Shown: positions 35,473 to 47,416, counted from the first letter of the stretch. The stretch is DNA of 64,000 nucleotides from Steromphala cineraria (GCA_916613615.1 OU744726.1:62202987-62266986); one strand, 5' to 3'. A program made the numbers and translations. The notes: generated from the sequence alone by a model not told the origin.

Positions 35473-36945
35473 AAAATCAATCAAATCAATTTCTTGTTGA
35501 AATTTTATTGAGAAGGTGACGAGAAAATGATTTGATTGACTGTATCCCAGGTCGGGCCGCGCGAGCGAATCTAGTTTCTGAGCCCAGGGTACAGATTAGA
35601 TGAGTTGGCCTAACGTTCTGTTGTTTGAATACGTGCAAGATAATGAGTTATCAGCAAATAGACTCATAGCCATCCATTGGTCTCATCTTCTATTTGTGTT
35701 CAGCTTCAGATGTTATTTTTGTCAAAGCACTTTTTTCAATGTTATCGGTTTCCCAGGTCTCATTCGGAAAGAAAGTTTTACAATTACTGACCAAGTGTAA
35801 TGTCTGTAGTGATACAATAATTATCTTACGTAAGATAAGTCTCTGAAATGAAGTTTTGATCTTTAGACTTAATTTTGAAATAGAAAAAATGAAATGAGAT
35901 TGAGAATGAGGTTCTTGATGATAAAAACACGCTTACTTGTATTTTCATTTGGTATTTGCCTCACACAAAATCATTTTGTCTCCAAACCCTGCCTGTATCA
36001 TTTAAGGATTGGTATCGTTCCTCATTTTTGTATTGCAATAAATTGCGATACAGAAAAGCGTATTGCAAATTATTGGTATTTCTTTAATTCAAGAATATGC
36101 ATGCTATCTTGTCTTAATATGAGCTTTAAGAACGATCATCATTGCTCAGCTATGAGCCGTTTTGGAAAGGGATATTTTTCAATCACTGGTTATGATCTAT
36201 ATATACTTAAGCTATTTCCTCAACATAACTTAAAAATTTGTAAAGAACTTTCGGTCAATCATGTTTTATTTGGTTGTGTTTTTTGCAATCTTAGATGGAA
36301 ATAGCTCGTTTTAATTGAATATTTTCAGAAGTGTGTACTGTTTCATATCATGTTCTTCCTCTATTGCAATATATGGATATATCGATAATACTACTCATCC
36401 TTAGTATCATTACAATATTGAAAATAAATAATTGTTGTAACAAAAGGTTTTGTCTATTTCCACTTTATGATAATTTTTTGAATAAATAATGTTTTTTTAT
36501 TCGTATATTATATCTAACCATAATATGGGTGTTTTGCATGTGTGATAGAGGCAAGGCCACAGCACTCATATTGCCGCCCGGTCCGCAAATCCATACCGCC
36601 ATATCAGACCGGTTCGCAAATCCATATCAATGTCGGCCCGGGGGACTTTTGGTTAGAGTTATCTCCCTTTGTAGAGTAACGTCATTTGCAGCATAGAGTT
36701 GTAGGTTCACTTCAACGAAAAACGATGTTGTTGACGCTTTAGACTGCAGATTTTCTTTTAAAACACCAAATGATTCAATATTCTAGTAATTTGAATAAAG
36801 TTATCTTTATCAATCTTAATTTATCTCTTAAGCATGATCGTTTTGTTATTATAATAGGCCTACATTTCTTTTTGAAAGAATTTTTCGAAAATTGTTTTAA
36901 GATGGAAAATTTGTAGAGAAAAAAGTTTGATTATATATGATGAAA
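35473..36945. other. Intergenic DNA with two small structured patches
   Basis: 35539-35594 is a short hairpin (CTGTATCCCAGG against CCCAGGGTACAG around a GC-rich loop). 36577-36635 contains a short duplication (CCGGT(C/T)CGCAAATCCATA). A 136-codon open frame at 35894-36304 has no recognisable domain and is regarded as chance. Confidence 0.4.
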
Positions 36946-37069
36946 AGGTTATAAAATGTCACTTTTCATATCATACCTAATATCAGCCCTCTGGCCTGCG
37001 GCCCTCTGGCTGATATGGAGGTCTCGGGCTGATATTAGGTATGATATGAAAAGTGACATGTTATAACCT
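36946..37069. mobile_element. Near-perfect 44-bp-arm foldback element
   Basis: The left arm starts AGGTTATAAAATGTCACTTT and the right arm is its inverse with one mismatch over 44 nt (ending AAGTGACATGTTATAACCT). The 36-nt loop includes a smaller hairpin (CTCTGGC repeated around GGCCTGCGGCC). It ends 33 bp before the PSMD6 exon at 37103. It is either a MITE or a structured RNA/DNA element. Confidence 0.8.
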
Positions 37070-37102
37070 CTATGTAACACCCCAATGGTACCTGTGTTAC
37101 AG

Positions 37103-37271
37103 CGAAGGTAGAGGATGTGATGAAGTCGGACCGGTACCTGTTCCCCCACTACCGCTACTACGTGCGTGAGATGAGGATCATGGCGTACGCTCAGCTCCTC
37201 GAGTCCTACAGGAGTCTAACTCTCGAGTACATGGCCGACTCATTCGGGGTTACCATCGACTTTATGGACAG
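37103..37271 (+). CDS. PSMD6: PSMD6 (26S proteasome subunit Rpn7) exon, partial
   Basis: 169-bp exon between a TGTGTTACAG acceptor and a GACAG|GTTTGT donor. The frame encodes [17 protein letters not shown], then [18 protein letters not shown] and [11 protein letters not shown], the hallmark PCI-domain region of PSMD6/Rpn7. This lid subunit helps assemble the 19S regulatory particle. Phase 2 at the donor joins the next exon at 38699 in frame (...FMDRELARF). The seven or so upstream exons expected for the full protein (about 390 residues) are not visible between 35.1 and 37.1 kb, so either a long intron or a partial duplicate is implied. Confidence 0.9.
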
Positions 37272-37378
37272 GTTTGTGCTCAGTCTCCTCGTCTCATTGC
37301 TAAAACTTTGCCCAGTAGGCTTTAGGCTCCAACTCATACTCTCTCACTTACTCAATACATAACTCACTCACTCACTAA

Positions 37379-37379
37379 T

Positions 37380-37410
<31 letters not shown>

Positions 37411-37445
37411 TCTCACTAACATCAATCAATCAACCAATCAATCAC
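37379..37445. repeat. (ATCA)n microsatellite
   Basis: Two runs of ATCA repeats separated by a short CTCACTAAC spacer, in the PSMD6 intron. Confidence 0.95.
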
Positions 37446-37656
37446 GTACTTCATGGACAGTTTGAGCTGTCTCCTCTGCTAATTGCTAACTTTGTGTTCG
37501 GTTTATTAATCTTTTCTCTATCAAAAAATCAAATTCAGAGTTGCTATTCCAGAAGTGAAGAAATATTGTGATATTTTGTTAACTTCTCAATTTTTGTTTT
37601 GTGGTGTTAATAGTTTGAAGAAGTGTTAATTCAAAGCAGGTCCTAAACATTGTTCA

Positions 37657-38426
37657 CTAGGGATGAAACGGTTCACTACTACAGTAGTTGAACAGCATTA
37701 TTTTACGTTCGGTTTTGGTGCACTGTACATTAACATGAATTTTTCTTTCGTACCTTGTATTCAATTTGCGTCCAAAATATAATTCTAATAACTTAAAAAA
37801 CTATATTTATTCAAAAAGTCAATAACAATTTTTTTTAATTTATTATCATTAAAGGTCATCAAGTCTCAAGGTGGTAACGATACCTGTCGCCATTTTCCCA
37901 GAAGTAAAGATTTTAGAACAATTTAGTTTGATCTTTAAAGGGGCAGTAGCACGTTTTTTGATAATTTTATATTTTAAAATTTTCATTGATAATTGTAAGT
38001 TAATGTTAATTGTATTATTTTCACAGTGTCAAAAATCTCATTACACAAGTCAATCATCCATAATCAGAGGACAAAGTATGAAGATTCACATAAGATCAAT
38101 TGGCGGCCAATTATTGTGAACACCTTTAATTCATTTTGTGTAAGAAAAAGGAATCGAATGGCTAAACTTTACGTTATATATTTGAATTATTACTGCTCCA
38201 CTTAGTTTAAATACATTGTCTTTCAATTGGAACCATTAATTTTAATTTTCCTGACATCACCTTATATTCCACCTAAAAACGTGCTACTGCCCCTTTAACT
38301 CTCAACAAAAGTGTTTGAATGATGTGCATTCTTGGTTTCATATCCAACCAAAAATGTACCAAACCGAGGGATCTGTACCGCAATAAGCACCGAACCGAAG
38401 CCCAAGCGTACCGTTTCACCCCTTGC
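37657..38426. mobile_element. hAT-like non-autonomous element with nested MITE
   Basis: The left end CTAGGGATGAAACGGT and the inverse of the right end, CAAGGGGTGAAACGGT, match at 14 of 16 positions. Subterminal GGTTTTGGTGCA and GCACCGAACCGAA also mirror each other. The end type resembles hAT elements, but an 8-bp target duplication could not be confirmed. The middle is occupied by a later insertion at 37934-38298. It lies in the PSMD6 intron. Confidence 0.6.
37934..38298 (+). mobile_element. Full-length MITE, AGGGGCAGTAGCACG family
   Basis: About 365 bp with perfect ends AGGGGCAGTAGCACGTTTTT and AAAACGTGCTACTGCCCCT, flanked on both sides by TTAA, which fits a piggyBac-type target duplication. 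It is the reference copy in this window. Relatives lie at 14220, 31795, 40893 with 58362 (split), 44165 and 61702. No ORF. Confidence 0.88.
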
Positions 38427-38698
38427 TCAAATCTCATCACATTACTTCTAACTGTTGTAAAAACACCTATACTTACAGTGTTTAGCCGGGCCTATTGGGG
38501 TGAAAGGCTTTATGTGGTTTTGTTTAAAGAATTTGAAGAAAATCATGTTGACAAACAGTTATATATCTTGTTTGTCTGTACATATGTACATAGTTCTTGC
38601 TTTGTAGCGTCTTGAGCATGTCTGTCGAGGTGGATTGGGCGCATATATAAATATGCATATTATAATTATTATTATTTGTTGGTTGAATTTGTTTACAG

Positions 38699-38804
38699 AG
38701 AATTGGCCAGGTTTATTGCTGCAGGACGACTTCACTGAAAGATTGACAAAGTAGGAGGAATTGTTGAGACCAACAGACCTGACAGCAAAAACTGGCAATA
38801 CCAG
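38699..38804 (+). CDS. PSMD6: PSMD6 penultimate exon with in-frame TGA
   Basis: 106-bp exon between GTTTACAG and CAG|GTAAAT. It encodes [13 protein letters not shown], then TGA at 38736-38738, then [20 protein letters not shown] and YQ. In the human protein the residue at the TGA is cysteine (GRLHCKIDK, from memory). All else, including both splice sites and phases, is preserved. Explanations are a nonsense mutation in a recent partial duplicate, an assembly error (TGC or TGT to TGA), or recoding; the first two are more likely. No SECIS-like element was recognised in the following 3' region. Confidence 0.88.
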
Positions 38805-39896
38805 GTAAATATTATGATCAAAGGAGTTCCCAAGCCACTCTGTGAGCTGTTGGGGTCAAATATGCAAAACATTGTCGATAATGTCATTTCATAAAGAATT
38901 ACCCACTGTTGATGAAAAATATTATTTTACAGCCAAACAATGTTGTATAGTGACGATAGACATATATATAGGTAGTTGTGATTTAGATTGAAAACCGAAC
39001 AATGACACACTTCAATCAGTCAAACATATTTTTAGAAACTAAAACAGTGAGAATGACAGTTATCATTTGATAATGTTTGATCAATCTAACTAGTATTAAT
39101 GTACATTTGTCGTTTGGTTTCGGCTTTGGTGAGTATATATATGACCGATTTTAGATTTTCATTGAAAATAGGTATATATCAAATATTTGCCATTTGGGGA
39201 TGAATATGTTAGAATTTCAATATATATATCATTGGTGTTGGCATTTAAATTTTTATCAAAGTTAAACAATATGTGATGAAAATCATATTTATATTATATA
39301 TTGTTATTTTGATGATTAATTTTTATAAGGTAAATTAGGTTGTCAATGAAATAATATATCGATAGTCTTTTGTTAAAAAAATCATTTATTCCTTATTCAT
39401 TACCTTTTTCTAGTAAACATCTTTCACATGTTTTAGAAAAACCACATTGATTTTATCATGTTCCAAAATGCTTTGATAACGCTGATACTTTGTTACATAT
39501 GATCAAAGGGAGATAACTCATGTCCATCAATTTGTCTAGTTCTGTTTCCTCTTTTATATGACTTTGTGGGATTCAAAATAGTTCTACTTCAAAAGATGAG
39601 ATTTATTTGAAAAGAATTGTTAGTTTCTGTTTTCTTTCTTTCAAAAACAATTAAAAAATCCAAATTATAATATATATTCATGAACAGCTTTTCAAGATCT
39701 TTCAACTTAATCTCTAATGATGTCGATCATCCTATTTATTCATATCATACTTGTTTTAAGTGGTATTTGCCCGAGTAAAATCATATATCATATATTTCTG
39801 TTGTTGAAATTATAATGATTTTATCTAAACCAATAGGTCATATTTCACCTTTAAAAATATGATAAATATGCAGGATATAAACAGAGACAAACCCCT

Positions 39897-40160
39897 TATA
39901 GGGGGACGGGATAGTGCAGTGGTTAGAACATTATGCTCGCATCAAGAGGTCTGTCGTTCGAACCCCGCCAGGGGCTTGGTAACTTTGTCTGCAGTAGAGA
40001 ACTTTTCTACACAATAAGGATTTGGAGCAGGTATCACCACAATGCATAACCACTGTAGTGTTGCGGCTTTCTCCCTGCAGTAATACTAGCAGCCGTGATA
40101 GAAGTGAAATACTGTAAAAAGCAGGATTAAGTCTAAAATCGCCTCTTACAAACCTCTTAT
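39897..40160 (+). mobile_element. tRNA-derived SINE
   Basis: The head has a Pol III A box (TAGTGCAGTGG, 39912-39922) and B box (GTTCGAACC, 39956-39964) at tRNA-like spacing, followed by a body of about 190 bp. It lacks a foldable intact tRNA and lies inside the last PSMD6 intron, just before the acceptor at 40172. The body (CTGCAGTAATACTAGCAGCC, GAAATACTGTAAAAAGC) may belong to a conserved animal SINE domain. Confidence 0.75.
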
Positions 40161-40172
40161 TGGTAATTTCAG

Positions 40173-40241
40173 GCAACGATCAAACAAGGGGACATCCTGT
40201 TGAACCGCGTCCAGAAGCTGAGTCGAGTCATCAACATCTAG
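40173..40241 (+). CDS. PSMD6: PSMD6 terminal exon
   Basis: Acceptor TAATTTCAG, phase 0. It encodes ATIKQGDILLNRVQKLSRVI NI then TAG. This matches the conserved C-terminus of PSMD6/Rpn7, which takes part in the helical bundle of the proteasome lid. Nothing is broken in this exon. Confidence 0.92.
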   Translation, partial: ATIKQGDILLNRVQKLSRVINI

Positions 40242-40892
40242 TGCTACTGGCTGGAGCCTCTCTCTGAGCCTCATGTACATACGTAACTCAGTGTCATCAG
40301 CCTCTAGTTGTATTTATGCTCTTCATGAACATGCAGTCTAATTCATGTCATTTTGTCACATTGTGTACATTTCTTGTGTTGCAAAATGTATTAAATACAT
40401 CTCCAAATCATCCTTTTGTCTTTAGATTCAATTTTGAGATCATATGGGTCTTGGGCGTCAGATATTTTCAGGAATCCAAACTAGTTGAAGCATATGATCA
40501 GACGCTTTAAATTCTTTTTATGATTTTGTAAGGACATTTGGGTTTCACATTTATAACCACCTTCCTTACAAAGCTTAGAAAGTCAGTTTCCAAACTTACT
40601 TATTGCTGCCGACACTTGACTTTAAATTTCCTGTGCTTGCTCTCTAGCTTACTATAAAGGAAAGTCATGGACCAATCAGAAAGCCTTTTAAAAAAACTAC
40701 ATCGGACTGAAAAATACATGGCATCCTTTCTTTCAAAATCCATCGACTGATCAAATCGAAATTAGAGAGTAGCACCTGTAGATCGATTTATGCATTTTCT
40801 CCTAAGCATAAGAAAAAGAAAAAGAATCTGAAGTAAGAATGTCTCCCTGTACGGAAGGTAATAATCGAGTTATTCACCTAGAAGTTCTAGAC

Positions 40893-41100
40893 TTTAAAGG
40901 GGTAGTAACACGTTTTTTGAACATTTGAAATTTTTTGCTGACAATTGGACCTAAATGCTAAATGTATTATTTTGATATTGTCAAAAATCTCTTACACAAA
41001 CTAATCATCCATTGTTCATTTCAATAAGAAAAAGGAATTTCCGGGCTGAACTATATATATATTTCTATTTATTACTGGTTCAATACTTTATATAGATTGT
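40893..41100 (+). mobile_element. Left half of a split AGGGGCAGTAGCACG-family MITE
   Basis: Starts TTTAAAGGGGTAGTAACACG and continues with family interior (GTCAAAAATCTCTTACAC, AATAAGAAAAAGGAATTTCC, TATTACTGGTTCAATAC). It stops at GATTGT, exactly where TTAGCTCACC begins. The missing right half, starting at the next aligned base, is at 58362-58439. Confidence 0.8.
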
Positions 41101-42764
41101 TAGCTCACCTTTACAAAGTAAATGTGAGCTTATGTCATGGCGCTTCGTCCGTCGTCCGTCTGTCTGTCCGTCCGTCCGTCCGTCTGTCTGTCTGTCCGTC
41201 CGTCCGTAAACTTTCAGAAAAAAGACTACTCCTCCTAAACGAATCCAGATATCATTCTGAAATTGGAGTATGTTATACCCATGGTGATTCCTCACAGAAA
41301 GGTAGACGTTTCAGTTTTGAGAATCCAAGATGGCCGCCATGGCAGCCATATTGAATTTTCAATTAGATTTCACGAAAAAGACTACTCCTCCTAAACGAAT
41401 CCGGATATCATTCTGAAATTGTAGTATGTTATACCCATGGTGATTCCTCACAGAAAGGTAGACGTTTCAGTTTTGAGAATCCAAGATGGCCGCCATTGCA
41501 GCCATATTGAATTTTCAATTAGATTTCACGAAAAAGACTACTCCTCCTAAACGAATCCAGATATCATTCTGAAATTGTAGTATGTTATACCCATGGTGAT
41601 TCCTCACAGAAAGGTAGACGTTTCAGTTTTGAGAATCCAAGATGGCCGCTATGGCAGCCATATTGAATTTTCAATTAGATTTCAGGAAAAAGACTACTCC
41701 TCCTAATCGAATCCAGATATCATTCTGAAATTGTAGTATGTTATACCCATGGTGATTCCTCACAGAAAGGTAGACGTTTCAGTTTTGAGAATCAAAGATG
41801 GCCGCCATGGCAGCCATATTGAATTTTCAATTAGATTTCACGAAAAAGACTACACCTCCTAAACGAATGCAGATATCATTCTGAAATTGTAGTATGTTAT
41901 ACCCATGGTGATTCCTCACAGAAAGGTAGACGTTTCAGTTTTGAGAATCCAAGATGGCCGCTATGGCAGCCATATTGATTTTTCAATTAGATTTCATGAA
42001 AAGACTACTCTTTCTAAACCAATCTAGATATCATTCTGAAATTGTAGTATGTTATAACTATGGTGATTCCGCACAGAAAGGTAAACGTTTCAGTTTTGAG
42101 AATCCAAGATGGCTGCAATAGCAGCCATATTGAATTTTCAATGAGATTTCATGAAAATGACTACTTCTCCTAAACCAATCTAGATATCATTTTCATATTG
42201 TAGTATGTTATACCTATAGTGATTCCTCCCACAAAGGTAGACGTTTCAGTTTTGAGAACCAAAGATGGCCGCGATAGCATCCATATTGACTTTTCAGCTG
42301 CAAATGACGCATCATTATTACTAAATTTTAAGCTTTCATCAAGTGATCACTCGCACTATATAAATTCTCTAATTTGAACTTACTAATCATAATATTATCT
42401 TGAATATGGAATATTTAAGATTGTCATGCAAGTTTTTCTTTATTTTTAAGTGTTTCTAAAACATTAAGATGAAAGACAAACATAATTAATTAATTTGTTT
42501 AGAAGATTTATGGAATTAGCTGCAAAAACCCAATGACATTAAACATCATGTTGAATTTTGAACCATTATATTCCTTTAAATACCACACAAAAGGGGTCAA
42601 CCAGAGTTCAGATATTCCTGTTGAGTCTAATACACATCCCAATACAGGCTGCTAGCATCACAGTCTCTGCTGCTAGTCTGTTGCATAATCAACCTGACCC
42701 AATTGATAGGGTAGAGCATTATGCTATATTGCCATGTGTATGCAATAAGAGTTATGGAAATTAG
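41101..42764 (+). mobile_element. Helentron/pearl-like element, 5' part with tandem cores
   Basis: Begins (T)TAGCTCACC, then a leader with GTGAGCTTATGTCATGGCG, a GTCC/GTCT microsatellite (about 41146-41206), and seven tandem core units of about 156 bp from about 41215 to 42300. Each core contains ACTACTCCTCCTAAACGAAT, TATCATTCTGAAATTG, GTGATTCCTCACAGAAAGGT and AAGATGGCCGCCATGGCAGC in variant form. This layout (leader, tetranucleotide microsatellite, about 160-bp cores) matches what is known of bivalve pearl/Helentron-associated elements. 42560-42764 is a second repeat type, paralogous to 56165-56405. The element resumes at 55886. Confidence 0.75.
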
Positions 42765-43765
42765 CACTGGAGTAACGATCGTTCTTTCCAAAACTTTCCA
42801 AAGAATTAAAGGCGTCCTTTCCAAAGACGGAAAGGCGTCCTTTCCACCGTTTGGAAAGGACGCCTTTCCAAAGCCATATTTCCAAAACTGACAAATCATT
42901 GAAGCGCTAGTAAAATCCTATTACATCTTTTTAGAGAATTCAAGGATCTAACTGAAAAACCCACATAAATTTGTGTTCAGCAATTGATATATCTGTTGTG
43001 TCATTTCAATGAAGTATGCAGTCATAATATGTTTTTTTAAAAGCTTGCATATATAGCTTGAAAAATGCAATCGAGGATTGGAGAATTTTGTTGAGTTTGA
43101 ATTCTGTTTCTTAAAGATGAATATTGTTGAAGTTAAAGATAAGTTGAAGATAAAGCGTTTCAGGTCGGGTATCTAATATCTGTCTTCTATTTTGAATAAA
43201 TAGAGTTTTTGTCGTTAACTACAATATATATTATATCAAAACAATAAGAAAAGACAATTACATTAACAGGTTTATTTATATACAATCATAAATTCATGTA
43301 ATATTCACTTTTCATTCATTTAGTCATTTACAATAATAAATGCATGCAATATTTACTATTCATTCAATCGTTTAGTTATTTACAATAATCAGTGACCTGA
43401 TTGTGAAAATAAATCTTACATTCTAACATGTATATATGTTGTAATAATTGTAATAGTTCAGTTCTTGAATCGGTCACATTATCATTTTCCTACTGACATT
43501 TATTGCAACACGATTCATAATCAAAATGAGTTGTTTCCTTGTTACTCACTAACTATCAGCAGGACATGAATCTGTCTCCTGGACAACCACAAACATGCTT
43601 TGTCCCATATGGCTAATTCCTCTTCAAACTTTGTCTTGATGCACTGACCTCGCATAAAGGATGAGGTCTTCTCCTTCTTGCCAACTGTTATGGTAAGCAT
43701 TGTGTAAAGACATCACCTTGACATGAGAGAGACTTCAAGTTGATCTTACCCTCGTTTTCAGTTCA

Positions 43766-43868
43766 GTAGTCCTTCTGCTTTGCTTTTATCCTCTTTGCTG
43801 ACTGATGCAATTCATTGTCAGGATCATACAATTTCTTGTACAGGTTTCTTTCTTCAAGATATTCGCAT
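43766..43868 (-). other. Possible terminal coding exon inside the 13.1-kb element
   Basis: The minus strand reads YLEERNLYKKLYDPDNELHQ then SAKRIKAKQKDY and a TGA stop at about 43767, after a T-rich tract. The composition (Lys/Glu/Asp/Tyr, no rare codon clusters) looks like a real C-terminal exon, but no acceptor is convincing and I do not recognise the protein. Confidence 0.3.
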
Positions 43869-44164
43869 GGAAAAAAAAGTTAGAAAATTATTAAGTATTC
43901 ATCAATATTCATAAGTAAATAGTAACCCATTATTATCCATACAAATTTACATATAATACCTTTATCCTGCCGCTTTTTCAACAATGAATTCAATAGCAGT
44001 TAATTTGTACCAAAAGGACTCGTTCAGGTAATCAGTTGCATCATTTATATTTGAGTCAAATAAATTTGCTATATTTTGGGTACCATAAATTAACATCCAT
44101 AGACAGTGAACAAAGACTATGTCATGTTCAATATTCTACTTCTTGAGCTAATTCTATTATTTTT

Positions 44165-44462
44165 ATGTAAGTATGCATTATTTTTAATGTAGCAAAAATC
44201 TCATAACTCAATACAATATTCAAAAGTCAGAGAACAAATTATAAAGATTCACATGAAAACTTTTTGTGACCATTTTTGTGTAAACCTTTTCATTCATTTT
44301 GGGTAAAAAAAACTGTTTGGTTGTACTTAATATTATTTATTTGATTTATAAATGCTTCATTTAGTTTAAATACACTGTCTTTCAATTGGAAGCAGATGGA
44401 ATTTCAAGTTTCACATTCCCGATATCACCTTATGTTTTCAATATAATGTGCTACTGCCCCTT
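44165..44462 (+). mobile_element. AGGGGCAGTAGCACG-family MITE, 5'-truncated
   Basis: The right two thirds of the family: CAAAAATCTCATAAC, AAAGATTCACATGAAA, GTTTAAATACACTGTCTTTC, ending GTGCTACTGCCCCTTT. It lies inside the 13.1-kb element and so was carried in it or inserted later. Confidence 0.75.
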
Positions 44463-44879
44463 TTGGTTGATTTCGTTTGTAAATAATTATGGAAGACTTA
44501 TGGAAGGATTAGCTCATTTAAATTAACATTTCAGTACTTCATTGGTAAGATTCTAGTTCTGTCTGTAAATTGACTTTTAGTTTCAGTTTTAAACCGTACT
44601 GAATTTTAGATAAAGTCACTTTGATTTATGAATGTCTGTGGTACTGTGAACCCAAATCAGGACTCAATGCTTCCTGGCCTAATTAATTCTCACTTCAGAA
44701 GAATTAGGCCTAGAAACTTTGAATCATTAATAATAATATAGTTTACTAAAGTGTCATGTGTTACATTGCTTAAAAGAAGATTTAGGGTACAGTTTAAATA
44801 CAAACGCCAGGCCTGGAGGCATAAATAACACCTTGATTAATAAATAATGATATGCAGTAAAAGTATCTTAAAGACATAA

Positions 44880-45090
44880 TTTACGTTACATACATGTATA
44901 TTTTTTTTTTTTATAAATTCACTCAATGCGAAACATAGAGAATCAGAACAGATATACACAAATATACACATTATTATACATAATATATACATACAAACCA
45001 ACCATACATACACATACAAGCATATATCAGTACATACACATAGAAACATACATACACAGAAACATACATGTACATACATACATCGTTATC
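44880..45090. repeat. T-run and (CATA)-rich microsatellite tract
   Basis: A T12-13 run at about 44900 is followed by imperfect ATACACA/CATACATA repeats to about 45085. Open frames here are composition artefacts. Confidence 0.85.
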
Positions 45091-45949
45091 GATATCAAAT
45101 ATGTCAACACGAGTAGATGAAAGTTACAAATAGTTTGACTTTTATCAAAGAGTGTGATATATTTGATATTAGAAGACACATGGGTAAGATTTTATCTATC
45201 ATCTAAAATCCAAACCTTCCATGACATTTAATATCTCTCAACACTTCTCCTGTCTGAAAACTCTAATGTGGTGATGTCACAGCACTGTGACACCATTGTG
45301 TTTATATAACATATAGTGATAATAATTGAAATGAAATTCTATTGTTAAAATAACATCACCCTGTCTTCTCACAACGGTGCCTGATATATCCTTTCATGCA
45401 ACATACACATTTCTTACTTGGGGTAAGTCAATCTGAGGAAATCTAAACTACCAATAATCAATACCAATTTGTAGAATCATAACAATGAGAAACATTTATT
45501 TACACCACAAAACGTGAGATGCTTTCTAATAAATCGCCAATTGGATTACATGAACTATCATCAGAAGTCTTGTTGATAATGTTAAAGAAAGTGACTAACG
45601 TTATATTTGCAAATCGCTGTTTTAACAGCCGTACAAGCCAAGTGGCCAGAATGTTAATCATGAAGTGAAATTGATGTAATATTTACAAATAGTTTTACAA
45701 TTCCAAAGACCCAACGTGATCTACTATTACGTTGATCTTCTAAAGTTTTACATTTCTTCAATCTAGTTTCAGTTTGCCATCCGAGAGAGCGCTGCCGACT
45801 TAGGGGAAACAACTCTCTTTCTAGCTACCAAGTTCCAAACGCTAATGTAAAAAAAACACAAAATAAACATCACTTTTATGTAATGTTTTACAGCATTCCA
45901 AAGTTAACAAGACCATCTTTTGAGAGGCAATAGCTTTAAATGAACTTAT

Positions 45950-46115
45950 ATGCAGCGGCTGCAAATATGCTGCCCCTCACGCTTGAATACACATTTCACA
46001 CCTGATGGCTCGATCTCATTAACAGGCCCCATTAACCACATCATTAATTGCAATTAGGCGATTACCGGTAGTGTTTATTGCAGTCGCACCGGGGTTTGGA
46101 ATTAGGTTGGGTCGG
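45950..46115. other. GC-richer, homeodomain-site-like block
   Basis: Non-coding in all frames. It carries clustered TAAT/ATTA cores (CATTAATTGCAATTAG, CATTAACAGG, CCATTAACC) in a patch visibly richer in GC than its surroundings. It resembles a conserved non-coding element; conservation itself cannot be assessed here. Confidence 0.3.
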
Positions 46116-47009
46116 AAGCCAAATACTCAAAGAGTTGACTAAGTGTTAGTGAGCTTTTCTTATGCTTGTTGCAGTTTTTTTTTTATATTATACTTATATT
46201 TCATTAGATTGTATAATGCATTAGTTTTGTGTAAAGCAACACTTTTTGGCTTAAAACAGATGTAAGAAATATGAATATAACAAACTAACAAAGTGCATAT
46301 TATGCATTAGAAAATATTTCTCAAAATTGAATGGCATTAAAGAATTACCGGCTAATAAATTCTAAAAATCCTAAAACAAGGTGTTTGATAGTTATGTCGG
46401 CGTTTGTAGATCCAAATTTAAAATATGTTATTATTATGTTCTACAAAAGTCCTTGTTGATAACTACAACAGAAAGTACAGCACTCAATAATGATAAACAA
46501 ACAAATACCAATAACATTTGATTATGATCCATAACATGGCTCATTATATATTGCGTGCATTTATGCCAGAATTGCCCATGCGAGATATTGATGAACTCTA
46601 CTTTTGTTAATGTGTCTGTAACGTGTGAATTCTGACGTATGTGTAATCTTGTGTCTATGTTGTGAAAACCCATGATGCCTTACATTTGTTACTTATTTGG
46701 ATTACAACAAAGGATGAAATGCATTTTAACTATTGTCATGATTCATGTCATTCTTTAAATGGTTTAAAAATATGTATTTCAATGAAGGATTGGATTGGTA
46801 AATCTAAAAGCTTATGTTAATACCGCTCAAAAGTACAAGATGTAGAACATGTCATGGTGAATATTATATAGTTATATAGTTATCTATACAAACGCCAACA
46901 CAATAAAGAATGATTGTTTAACATAATATATCGCTCATCTAAATAAATAAGTAAACACCGACAAGCTTAACAAAACAACATGAAAAAGGCCTGTAACTTA
47001 TTAACTCAT

Positions 47010-47130
47010 TAACCCCTTGACATACTTCACGGCTCAACGCCTAGGCCCCTTGTCAGCGTGACTGCCCGCTCTAGCGACGCCAATTAGCTCACAGTACCCC
47101 TCATCTCCCGAGACGGGATGAAAGGAAACT
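47010..47130. other. GC-richer non-coding block
   Basis: No open frame on either strand; the sequence (CAACGCCTAGGCCCCTTGTC, CCCGAGACGGG) contrasts with the AT-rich surroundings. Function unknown. Confidence 0.25.
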
Positions 47131-47416
47131 GTCTAGTCTACCATAAAGTTCTGATTGTTTCATGTAGATCAGTCGGGGATATAAAACAGAGAATTGAGAG
47201 ACGTTATCTTGTAATTTTCACCATTGTTGTTGGTAATTTAAGGTGATTTGTTCATCTATAGTTTATTGACATATGAAGAAACAGTCACTTGTCTTTTGAT
47301 CGTAAATCTGTTCACACGTGATGGGCGTGGTCTATATTTCTGGTGAGCAAGTCCTGTAACTTCATAGCTTGAATATATTGCCCTGAATGAATATTCTAAA
47401 TATGATATACAAATGT

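Noticed and set aside
35539..35594. GC-rich hairpin considered as a tRNA or structured RNA
   Set aside because: No A/B boxes, no cloverleaf and imperfect arms.
35894..36304. 136-codon open frame on the plus strand
   Set aside because: No domain, signal or splice evidence; composition follows the AT-rich surroundings, and the length is possible by chance in 64 kb.
39897..39970. Functional tRNA gene
   Set aside because: A and B boxes are present but the arms do not fold into an acceptor stem, and a SINE body follows.
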